Shown: positions 1-5,256 of the stretch, piece after piece
How positions within the stretch are numbered: position 1 is the stretch's first letter
Layout of the letters: each line of letters starts with the position of its first letter
Assembly: GCA_025966175.1 (NCBI GenBank)
Contig: JAOPVN010000538.1
Coordinates: 1-5,393 of the forward strand
Direction: 5' to 3'
From: Modestobacter sp.
GTDB lineage: Bacteria; Actinomycetota; Actinomycetes; Mycobacteriales; Geodermatophilaceae
DNA length: 5,393 bases
Translations under genes and position numbers: made by a program
The notes under the pieces: generated by a model
Database searches by the model: none
Seen by the model: only the letters and a program-made list of their open reading frames with translations
Told to the model about the DNA's origin: nothing

Positions 1-7
1 TGAGGGC

Positions 8-682
8 TTACCTCGCGCGGCGGCGCAGCCGGTCCTCGTCCAGGACGACGACGGACTTGCCCTGAAGCTGGATCCAGCCGCGGTGCACGAAGTCGGCCAG
101 CGCCTTGTTCACCGTCTCGCGGGAGGCGCCGACCAGCTGGGCCAGCTCCTCCTGGGTGAGGTCGTGCTTCACCCGCAGGCCGTCGGTCTCGCGGCTGCCG
201 AAGCGGTCGGCCATCTGCAGCAGCGCCTTGGCCACCCGGCCGGGGACGTCGGTGAAGATCAGGTCGGCCACCGAGTCGTTGGTGCGGCGCAGCCGGCGGG
301 CGAGCACCCGCAGCAGCTGCTCACCGATCTCCGGGTGCGCGGTGATCCAGGGCCGCAGCATCGTCTTGTCCATCTTGGCCAGCCGCACGTCGGTGACGGC
401 GGTGGCGGTCGCCGTCCGCGGGCCCGGGTCGAAGACCGACAGCTCGCCGAACTGGTCGGAGGGGCCCATGACGGCCAGCACGTTCTCGCGGCCGTCGGGC
501 GCCCGCCGGGAGAGCTTGATCTTCCCGGACAGGACGACGTAGAGGCTGTCGCCCGACTCGCCCTCGTTGAAGACGACCCGGCCGCGAGGCAGCGTCACCG
601 TCTCCAGCGCGCTGGCCACCGGCTCGGCAGCCTCCTCCGACAGCCCCTGGAAGAGACCGGACTGGGCAAGAACCTCGTCCAC
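8..682 (-). CDS. crp: Crp/Fnr-family cAMP-responsive transcriptional regulator (Crp/GlxR type)
   Basis: This is a global DNA-binding regulator of 224 residues, the same length I recall for M. tuberculosis Crp (Rv3676). An N-terminal cyclic-nucleotide-binding beta-roll spans about residues 10-115. It carries the phosphate-binding cassette F-G-E-L-S near residues 78-82 and R89-T90, the residues that hold cAMP in this family. The dimerisation helix follows at about 118-143 (RVLARRLRRTN). A winged helix-turn-helix lies at about 174-200, with recognition helix SRETVNKALADF. I chose GTG at 682-680 because GAGAGG sits 5 nt upstream and the protein then begins VDEVLAQSG, as actinobacterial Crp proteins do. 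An in-frame GTG at 706 would add 8 residues (MRTLREVH) with no clear ribosome site. The stop is TAA at 10-8. A Crp-like palindrome upstream suggests autoregulation. The family call is very secure; the regulon is not visible here. Confidence 0.96.
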   Translation of the reverse strand: MDEVLAQSGLFQGLSEEAAEPVASALETVTLPRGRVVFNEGESGDSLYVVLSGKIKLSRRAPDGRENVLAVMGPSDQFGELSVFDPGPRTATATAVTDVRLAKMDKTMLRPWITAHPEIGEQLLRVLARRLRRTNDSVADLIFTDVPGRVAKALLQMADRFGSRETDGLRVKHDLTQEELAQLVGASRETVNKALADFVHRGWIQLQGKSVVVLDEDRLRRRAR

Positions 683-687
683 GTGCA

Positions 688-693
688 CCTCTC
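688..693 (-). promoter_or_regulatory. Ribosome binding site deciding the crp start
   Basis: GAGAGG on the minus strand, 5 nt before GTG at 682-680, supports the shorter 224-residue Crp over the GTG at 706. Confidence 0.6.
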
Positions 694-735
694 GCAACGT
701 CCTCACGGGTGCGATGGCGACCCGCGTCGTTGGTG

Positions 736-741
736 AGTCTA
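736..741 (-). promoter_or_regulatory. Possible -10 element of the crp promoter
   Basis: The minus strand reads TAGACT here, matching the TAnnnT pattern of actinobacterial SigA-type -10 boxes. It would put transcription start near position 729-731, about 48 nt before the crp GTG. No convincing -35 is seen at 16-18 nt; TGGTGA is the nearest and is weak. This is a pattern match only. Confidence 0.3.
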
Positions 742-746
742 GGGCC

Positions 747-762
747 TGTGGCTCGGCTCACC
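747..762. promoter_or_regulatory. Candidate Crp/GlxR operator upstream of crp
   Basis: The plus strand reads TGTGGCTCGGCTCACC. The GlxR/Crp consensus is TGTGA-N6-TCACA, and this site keeps TGTG and TCAC at exactly the right spacing, with mismatches at the fifth and last bases. It is centred about 72 bp upstream of the crp start codon. If the -10 at 741-736 is real, the site falls between the -35 and -10 regions, which would suit repression by Crp itself. Autoregulation is known for GlxR of Corynebacterium; its presence here is inference. Confidence 0.45.
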
Positions 763-798
763 AGTGCACTGAGTCACCGATCTGCCCACTCTGAGTGG
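762..798. repeat. Pair of short perfect palindromes upstream of crp
   Basis: CAGTGCACTG at 762-771 is a perfect 10-bp palindrome that abuts the Crp-like site. CCACTC-T-GAGTGG at 786-798 is a perfect 6-bp inverted repeat around one base. They lie in the gap between the stop of the small membrane-protein gene and crp. They may be operator half-sites or a weak hairpin at the end of the upstream transcript (5-bp stem, 3-nt loop). Neither has a T-tract, so a terminator call would be weak. Confidence 0.35.
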
Positions 799-843
799 CT
801 CCGGGCGACACACCTTCCGGTGACGGGGGCCGGGCGGCCGGTC

Positions 844-1116
844 TCAGCGGGCCTCGTCGGGCTCGCTCACCCGCTCGGTCAGCACCTGCCGCGGCGTCGA
901 CCGGGCACGGCCGCGGCGGCGGACCCGCCAGCGCGACATCGCCCGGCGGACGCCCGAGTTGGCCAGCGTGCCGACCTCGCCGGGCGTCGCGGTGCCGAGG
1001 AAGTCCTCGACCTCACGCTGCGAGGTGGGCCGCCGCAGCGGCTCCTCGACGCGTTCCATGACCAGCAGGAAGGCGATGAGCAGCGGCGGGAACAGGATGA
1101 CGATGAGGGCGACCAC
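844..1116 (-). CDS. Small single-pass membrane protein, conserved position next to crp
   Basis: This 90-residue protein starts with GTG at 1116-1114, 5 nt after a perfect AGGAGG (minus strand, 1127-1122), and ends at TGA 846-844. Residues 1-20 (VVALIVILFPPLLIAFLLVM) form one hydrophobic helix. A hydrophilic tail follows with an acidic patch near 21-40 and a very basic stretch near 57-72 (RRAMSRWRVRRRGRAR). The positive-inside rule puts the tail in the cytoplasm. I recognise no enzyme motif. It sits between crp and the divergent nth gene and points the same way as crp, which is the position and strand of Rv3675 (annotated as a possible membrane protein) in M. tuberculosis. It may be cotranscribed with crp across the 161-bp gap. 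Function unknown. The strong ribosome site and clear helix make it a convincing gene despite its size. Confidence 0.8.
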   Translation of the reverse strand: MVALIVILFPPLLIAFLLVMERVEEPLRRPTSQREVEDFLGTATPGEVGTLANSGVRRAMSRWRVRRRGRARSTPRQVLTERVSEPDEAR

Positions 1117-1269
1117 GTGCACCTCCTCGGCGACGTCTGCGAGCGGGGAGGCCCCCGGGAGGGACGACGTCGGTCGTGCGGTCGGTTGACGTACCCGGCG
1201 CCGGTCTCGGCCGAACGCCGTCGTCGAGTATGACGGGCGGTGGCTGTCCTGGCACAAGCGGCAGGGCCT
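1117..1269. promoter_or_regulatory. Divergent intergenic region between the small membrane-protein gene and nth
   Basis: This 153-bp gap must hold the promoters for both directions, but none is clear. Weak candidates are TATGAC at 1229-1234 as a rightward -10 (about 36 nt before the proposed nth start, no good -35) and minus-strand TACGTC with GTTCGG 17 nt upstream. CCGGCGCCGG at 1195-1204 is a perfect palindrome of unknown meaning. I find no clear LexA box or PafBC/RecA-NDp-type motif, although nth encodes a repair enzyme. Confidence 0.35.
1122..1127 (-). promoter_or_regulatory. Ribosome binding site of the small membrane-protein gene
   Basis: AGGAGG on the minus strand with a 5-nt spacer (TGCAC) before GTG at 1116-1114. 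This fixes the start of a gene whose open frame continues much further upstream. Confidence 0.8.
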
Positions 1270-2112
1270 GTGACAGAGCCGACGCCTACCCTCCAGTGCG
1301 TGTCCCGGCCTGCCCCCTCTCCCGACGCCCCACCGGACTACGCGCGGCCGCCGCGTGCCCGCCGCCCGGCTCGTGCCGCACGCCTGGGCGTGTCCCCGTT
1401 CGACCCGGACGAGAGCCCGCTGGCCCGCACCCGCCGCGCCCGCCGGATGGCCCGGGAGCTGGCGGTCATCCACCCCGACGCACACTGCGAGCTGGACTTC
1501 ACCACCCCGCTGGAGCTGCTCGTCGCCACCGTCCTGTCGGCGCAGACGACCGACAAGACGGTGAACAAGGTGACGCCGACGCTGTTCGCCCGCTACCCCG
1601 ACGCCGCGGCGTACGCGGGCGCCGACCGGGCCGAGCTCGAGGACATCCTGAAGCCGACCGGGTTCTTCCGGGCCAAGGCGAACTCCGTGATCGGGCTGGG
1701 CCGGGCGCTGGTGGAGCGGTTCGACGGCGTGGTGCCCGGCCGCCTCGCCGACCTGGTCACCCTGCCCGGCGTCGGCCGCAAGACCGCGAACGTGGTGCTG
1801 GGCAACGCCTTCGACGTCCCGGGCCTCACCGTCGACACCCACTTCGGCCGGCTGGTGCGCCGCTTCGGCTGGACGACGGAGGAGGACCCGGTCAAGGTCG
1901 AGGCGGAGATCGCGGAGATCATCCCCAAGAAGGAGTGGACGATGTTCTCCCACCGGGTGATCTTCCACGGCCGCCGGGTCTGCCACGCCAAGAAGCCGGC
2001 CTGCGGTGCCTGCGGGCTGGCCACCTGGTGCCCCTCCTTCGGGATCGGTCCACTGGACCCCGAGGTCGCGGGAAAGCTGGTCAAGACCCCGGCCGCCTCG
2101 GACACCGAGTGA
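1270..2112 (+). CDS. nth: Endonuclease III, [4Fe-4S] base-excision-repair glycosylase/AP lyase
   Basis: The enzyme removes oxidised pyrimidines from DNA and cleaves the abasic site by beta-elimination. Numbering from GTG 1270 (280 residues), the helix-hairpin-helix LPGVGRKTANV carries the catalytic Lys at residue 171. The catalytic Asp is at 189 in VDTHFGRL, 18 residues later as in E. coli Nth (K120, D138). The cluster ligands C238-x6-C245-x2-C248-x5-C254 are complete. The start is uncertain. GTG 1270 gives a 40-residue Pro/Arg/Ala-rich extension and has only a weak GCAGGG upstream. GTG 1390 gives 240 residues, close to the 245 I recall for Mycobacterium, but lacks a ribosome site. ATG 1447 would trim into the conserved N-terminal helix. 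GTG 1240 is also in frame. The stop overlaps the next start by 4 bp. Family and activity are secure. Confidence 0.95.
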   Translation: MTEPTPTLQCVSRPAPSPDAPPDYARPPRARRPARAARLGVSPFDPDESPLARTRRARRMARELAVIHPDAHCELDFTTPLELLVATVLSAQTTDKTVNKVTPTLFARYPDAAAYAGADRAELEDILKPTGFFRAKANSVIGLGRALVERFDGVVPGRLADLVTLPGVGRKTANVVLGNAFDVPGLTVDTHFGRLVRRFGWTTEEDPVKVEAEIAEIIPKKEWTMFSHRVIFHGRRVCHAKKPACGACGLATWCPSFGIGPLDPEVAGKLVKTPAASDTE

Positions 2113-2699
2113 GCCGCGCCCTCGGGGCGCTGGGCGCCCTCGTCCTGCTGCTGGCGCTGCTGGCCGGCTGCACGTCCGGTCAGGCCGATGACGCTGCCCC
2201 GACGCCGGCCAGCAGCGACCTGGACCAGCTGGACACCGCGCTGTCCCCCTGCCCCGAGCAGCCCGACCAGCCGGCCGCCCACAGCGACCTGCCCGCCACC
2301 GTCTTCGACTGCTTCGGCGGGGGCACGCTGGACCTCAGCCGCGCGCCGGGCGTGCCGACGGTCGTGAACCTCTGGGCCAGCTGGTGCCCGCCGTGCCGCG
2401 AGGAGCTGCCCCTGGTCCAGCAGCTGGCCGACGTCGCCGGCGACCGGGTACGGGTGCTGGGGGTGGCCAGCCTGGACGGGGCGTCGCAGACGGCCTCGTT
2501 CGCCGGGGATGCCGGGGTCACCTTCCCGAGCGCCTTCGACGGCGACGGCGAGGTGATGGCGGCGCTCGGGATCAACAACCTGCCGTACACGCTCTTCCTC
2601 GCTGCGGACGGCTCGGTGGCCTACATCCAGGTCGGGCGGATCGCCTCGCTGGAGGAGTTCGAGCAGCTGGTCGCCGACCACCTGGGTGTGCAGTTGTGA
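2109..2699 (+). CDS. TlpA/ResA-like thioredoxin-fold lipoprotein (CPPC)
   Basis: This 196-residue extracytoplasmic thiol-disulfide oxidoreductase begins with a lipoprotein signal: hydrophobic residues 5-18, then lipobox L-A-G-C with the lipidated Cys at 21 and S/G after it. A Ser/Asp/Pro-rich linker leads to a thioredoxin fold from about residue 60. The active site is WCPPC (C93, C96), inside VVNLWASWCPPCREELP, typical of TlpA/ResA proteins. The cis-Pro loop is NLPYT with Pro at 159. Two further cysteines, C48 and C68, lie before the fold and could form a structural disulfide. The start is GTG 2109, whose GTGA overlaps the nth stop, implying translational coupling; no good ribosome site is present. 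The gene holds the position of Rv3673c. Substrates are unknown. Candidates are cytochrome c maturation, copper-site thiols, or the disulfide of the MarP-like protease in the same operon. Confidence 0.92.
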   Translation: MSRALGALGALVLLLALLAGCTSGQADDAAPTPASSDLDQLDTALSPCPEQPDQPAAHSDLPATVFDCFGGGTLDLSRAPGVPTVVNLWASWCPPCREELPLVQQLADVAGDRVRVLGVASLDGASQTASFAGDAGVTFPSAFDGDGEVMAALGINNLPYTLFLAADGSVAYIQVGRIASLEEFEQLVADHLGVQL

Positions 2700-3472
2700 C
2701 CGTCTCCGCCGGCGAGCTCGCCGGGCTGCCGGAGCACGTGCAGCGGCTGGTCTCCTCCGCCGCGCAACTGCCGCTGCGGCACCGGCACGGGCCGGCCTCG
2801 GACACCGCCCGCCGCTCCGCGGTGCTGATCCTCTTCGGCGAGGGCCCCGGTGGGCCGGACGTGCTGCTGATCGAGAAGTCCCCGCACCTGCGCAGCCACG
2901 CCGGGCAGCCGGCCTTCCCCGGCGGCGGGGCCGACCCGGGCGACGACTACCCCGTCGGCACCGCGCTGCGCGAGGCCCACGAGGAGGCCGGCGTGGACCC
3001 GGCAGGCGTGCGGGTGCTGGCCACGCTGCCCGAGCTGTTCCTCGGGCCCTCGGACAACCTCGTCGTCCCGGTGGTCGGCTGGTGGGACGACCCCCGGGAC
3101 GTCACCACCGGCGATCCGCGTGAGGTGGCGCGGGTGGCCCGGGTGCCCCTGGCCGAGCTGGTCGACCCGGCGAACCGGTTCCGCGTCCGGCACCCAGCCG
3201 GCTACGTCGGGCCGGCGTTCGGGGTGGCCGGGATGGTCGTGTGGGGCTTCACCGCGGGTCTGCTGGAGGCCGTCCTGGAGGCAGCCGGGTTGGACCAGCC
3301 GTGGGACCGCGGCGACGTCCGTCCGCTCGAGGCCGTGCCGGCGCCGGCGGCAGCAGGCGGCGAGGACCCGGACGTCGACCCGGTGGACTCCGACGTCGCG
3401 GACCGCGCCGCGCCGACGGTGGCCGACGATGCGGGCCGGCCAGGTTCGCCGCGTACCGTGCCCGGATCATGA
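2696..3472 (+). CDS. Nudix hydrolase of the NUDT7/NudL type, probable CoA pyrophosphatase
   Basis: This cytoplasmic Nudix enzyme has 258 residues. The UPF0035-type signature precedes the box: LLIEKSPHLRSHAGQPAFPGG at about residues 57-77, typical of enzymes that split CoA and its derivatives into phosphopantetheine and 3',5'-ADP. The Nudix box covers 78-100 and ends REAHEEAGV, with R92, E93, E96 and E97 as metal-site residues. The Glu of G-x5-E is Asp (D84); E. coli NudL has the same change as I recall it, so this is family-typical. Residues from about 207 form a Pro/Ala/Asp-rich, probably disordered tail. The start is GTG 2696, overlapping the previous stop by GTGA. The order matches Rv3672c. 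The function call rests on the signature; I cannot exclude another nucleoside-diphosphate substrate. Confidence 0.9.
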   Translation: MTVSAGELAGLPEHVQRLVSSAAQLPLRHRHGPASDTARRSAVLILFGEGPGGPDVLLIEKSPHLRSHAGQPAFPGGGADPGDDYPVGTALREAHEEAGVDPAGVRVLATLPELFLGPSDNLVVPVVGWWDDPRDVTTGDPREVARVARVPLAELVDPANRFRVRHPAGYVGPAFGVAGMVVWGFTAGLLEAVLEAAGLDQPWDRGDVRPLEAVPAPAAAGGEDPDVDPVDSDVADRAAPTVADDAGRPGSPRTVPGS

Positions 3473-3966
3473 GGACGGCTGCGCCCCGCGCCGCAGGCGC
3501 ACGACCAGGAGCCCGGCCGGCCCCGCGCAGCGGGCTGCTGGCCGGCCTGCTGCTGACCGCTCTCCTGGCACTGGCGGTGCTCACCGGCTGCAGCAACCAG
3601 GAGCCCACGCTGCCGGCGGCCACCCGGACCACCGGCGGTGACGTCGGGGCGGTCAGCACCGCGGCCGACGGCGTCCAGGAGATCACCCTGGAGACCGGGG
3701 ACGACTACGTCTTCACCCCGGGCACCTTCACCGTCGCTCCCGGCCAGGTGCGGCTGACGGTCCGGAACACCGCCGACCAGTTGACCCACAACTTCATGTT
3801 CACCAAGGGCAGGGGCCCGGCGGAGATCACCGAGCAGATCCCGGTGCTGGCCCCGGGGCAGAGCAAGACCATCGAGTTCACCGTCACCGCGCCCGGCGAC
3901 TATCCCTTCGAGTGCACCTTCCACGCCGCGCTCGGGCAGGTCGGCACCATGACGGTGAGTGGCTGA
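3469..3966 (+). CDS. Cupredoxin-domain lipoprotein with a Gln in the axial-ligand position
   Basis: This 165-residue secreted, lipid-anchored blue-copper-like protein has a basic N-terminus (residues 2-20), a hydrophobic segment at 22-38, and lipobox V-L-T-G-C with the modified Cys at 41. A linker of about 25 residues leads to a single cupredoxin beta-sandwich (about 69-165). Copper ligands are readable: H107 in LTHNFMF, C149 and H152 in YPFECTFHAALG. The residue five after H152, where plastocyanin-type proteins have Met, is Q157 (C-x2-H-x4-Q). M161 and M110 are nearby alternatives. The start is ATG 3469, whose ATGA overlaps the Nudix stop; the marP-like ATG begins 3 nt after its own stop. 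The role is probably electron transfer, or copper binding at the outer face of the membrane. As I recall, the M. tuberculosis block has no such gene here. The fold is well supported; the partner is unknown. Confidence 0.88.
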   Translation: MRTAAPRAAGARPGARPAPRSGLLAGLLLTALLALAVLTGCSNQEPTLPAATRTTGGDVGAVSTAADGVQEITLETGDDYVFTPGTFTVAPGQVRLTVRNTADQLTHNFMFTKGRGPAEITEQIPVLAPGQSKTIEFTVTAPGDYPFECTFHAALGQVGTMTVSG

Positions 3967-3969
3967 GAG

Positions 3970-5151
3970 ATGTCCTTCGTCGACCTGGCCCTGATCGCGC
4001 TCGCCCTGGTCTTCGCCCTGTCCGGGTTCCGGCAGGGCCTGATCGTCTCCGCGACCTCCTTCGTCGGGTTCTTCGGCGGAGCGGTGGTGGGGGCGCAGCT
4101 GTCCGGGCCGATCGCCGACGACATCGCCGACTCCTCGGTCACCCGGGTCTTCGTCGCCCTCGTGGTGGTGCTGGCCGGTGCGCTGCTGGGGCAGCTGGTG
4201 GCCGGTCTGGTCGGCCGTGCGGTGCGCAAGCGGGTGACCTGGGAGCCGGCCAAGCTGGTCGACGCCGTCGCCGGGGCCGTGGTCTCGGCGGTCGCCGTCC
4301 TGCTGGTCGCCTGGATGGTCGCCACCCCGCTGGCCAGCTCGCCGTTCCCCGGGGTCGCGGGGCAGGTGCGGCAGTCCGCGCTGGTGCAGGCGGTGGACCG
4401 CACGGTCCCCGAGCAGGTGCGCTCGCTGTACGACTCGCTGCGCTCGGCGATCGACCGGCGCGGCCTGCCGGACGTGCTGGACCCGCTGACCCCCACCCAG
4501 GCCCGCGACGTGCCCGCGCCGGACCCGGCGCTGCGGGACAGCCCGGTGGTCGCCCAGGTGCAGGGCTCGGTGGTGCAGATCCGCGGCATCGCGGCGTCCT
4601 GCTCCCGGCAGATCGATGGCTCCGGCTTCGTCTTCGCGCCCCAGCGGGTGATGACGAACGCGCACGTGCTGGCCGGGGTCAGCCAGCCCACCGTCACCGC
4701 CGAGGGCGAGGCCTACGACGCGACCCCGGTCTTCGTCGACGAGGAGACCGACGTCGCGGTCCTCGCCGTCCCGGGGCTGCCGCAGGTGCCGCTGAGCTTC
4801 ACCCCCGCCGCGGTGGACACCGGTGCGAGCGCGATCGTGATGGGCTACCCCGGCGGTGGGGGGCTGTACGTGGGCGCGGCCCGGGTGCGCGATCGCGGCG
4901 AGATCAGCGGTCCGGACTTCCGCTCCACGCACACGGTGCAGCGTGACGTCTACGCCCTGTTCGGCCAGGTACGGGCCGGCAACTCCGGCGGGCCGCTGCT
5001 GGCGCCGGACGGCAGCGTGCTCGGCGTCGTCTTCGCCTCCGCGATCGACGACCCCGACACCGGCTACGCGCTGACCGCCGCCCAGGTCTCCGGCGCCGTG
5101 ACCGCCGGCGCCACCGCGCGCGCCGCGGTCGACACCGGCCCCTGCGAGTAA
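3970..5151 (+). CDS. marP: MarP-type membrane serine protease (CvpA-like N-terminus, chymotrypsin-like domain)
   Basis: The protein is 393 residues long; M. tuberculosis MarP (Rv3671c) is 397 as I recall. Four transmembrane helices (about 2-20, 26-45, 59-82, 98-119) form the CvpA-like part. A linker of about 70 residues leads to an extracytoplasmic trypsin-fold protease. The triad is H232 (TNAHVLAG), D261 (EETDVAVLAV) and S339 (GNSGGPLL). C211 and C392 match the MarP disulfide C214-C395, almost residue for residue. In M. tuberculosis this protease is needed for pH homeostasis and survival in acid, and it activates the peptidoglycan hydrolase RipA; the same job here is inference. ATG 3970 lies 3 nt after the cupredoxin stop, with GAGAG directly before it, so translation is probably coupled. 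This is the last gene of the run, followed by a strong hairpin. Confidence 0.94.
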   Translation: MSFVDLALIALALVFALSGFRQGLIVSATSFVGFFGGAVVGAQLSGPIADDIADSSVTRVFVALVVVLAGALLGQLVAGLVGRAVRKRVTWEPAKLVDAVAGAVVSAVAVLLVAWMVATPLASSPFPGVAGQVRQSALVQAVDRTVPEQVRSLYDSLRSAIDRRGLPDVLDPLTPTQARDVPAPDPALRDSPVVAQVQGSVVQIRGIAASCSRQIDGSGFVFAPQRVMTNAHVLAGVSQPTVTAEGEAYDATPVFVDEETDVAVLAVPGLPQVPLSFTPAAVDTGASAIVMGYPGGGGLYVGAARVRDRGEISGPDFRSTHTVQRDVYALFGQVRAGNSGGPLLAPDGSVLGVVFASAIDDPDTGYALTAAQVSGAVTAGATARAAVDTGPCE

Positions 5152-5162
5152 CAGTCGAAGGA

Positions 5163-5211
5163 CCCCGTCCTCCTCATCCCTCGCAAGCTCGGGACGAGCC
5201 TCTGGACGGGG
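5163..5211. terminator. Long imperfect hairpin, likely bidirectional terminator or dispersed palindromic element
   Basis: The outer stem is 8 bp and perfect: CCCCGTCC (5163-5170) with GGACGGGG (5204-5211). After a small asymmetric internal loop it continues as CTC/GAG, an A-C mismatch, then TCCC/GGGA (5177-5180 with 5191-5194). The terminal loop is 10 nt (5181-5190). An alternative inner hairpin is GCTCG-GGA-CGAGC (5187-5199). It starts 11 nt after the marP-type stop and lies between two convergent genes, so it could end transcription from both sides. There is no T-tract, which is common for actinobacterial terminators. Confidence 0.65.
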
Positions 5212-5218
5212 CCGCGCG

Positions 5219-5231
5219 GCAGGGCCCCTGC
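5219..5231. repeat. Second small inverted repeat in the convergent gap
   Basis: GCAGGG-C-CCCTGC is a perfect 6-bp inverted repeat around one base, able to fold as a 5-bp stem with a 3-nt loop. It lies between the larger hairpin and the alpha/beta-hydrolase stop. It could back up termination of the minus-strand gene. Confidence 0.4.
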
Positions 5232-5256
5232 AGTGGGCCCGGGCGGGGCCGGTTCG

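Noticed and set aside
1186..1191. TTGACG as a -35 element for nth
   Set aside because: No TAnnnT-like -10 lies 16-19 nt downstream; the nearest, TATGAC at 1229, is 37 nt away.
709..1233. Plus-strand open frames across the crp upstream gap and the small gene
   Set aside because: They have arginine/alanine-rich translations, no ribosome site or domain, and run opposite a supported gene.
1269..1284. Crp site over the nth start (TGTGA)
   Set aside because: Only the left half-site is present; the right half reads GACG where CACA is expected.
1117..1986. Upstream extension of the small membrane-protein frame on the minus strand
   Set aside because: The extension lies opposite nth and is low-complexity. 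The AGGAGG with GTG at 1116 gives a clean start directly before the hydrophobic helix.
1176..2108. Long frame upstream of the thioredoxin-like lipoprotein, read as a fusion
   Set aside because: It is the out-of-frame reading of nth. The signal peptide and lipobox directly after GTG 2109 mark the true N-terminus.
3078..3147. Asp instead of Glu in the Nudix box (D84) as a possible inactive enzyme
   Set aside because: The box itself lies earlier in the gene, and the key REAHEEAGV residues are intact. As I recall, E. coli NudL has Asp in the same place, so it is family-typical and no sign of loss.
3202..4932. Very long open frame on the minus strand opposite the Nudix, cupredoxin and marP-like genes
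   Set aside because: Its translation is low-complexity (Gly/Arg/His/Asp-rich) with no domain, while the plus strand carries well-recognised proteins throughout. Long antisense frames are expected at this GC content.
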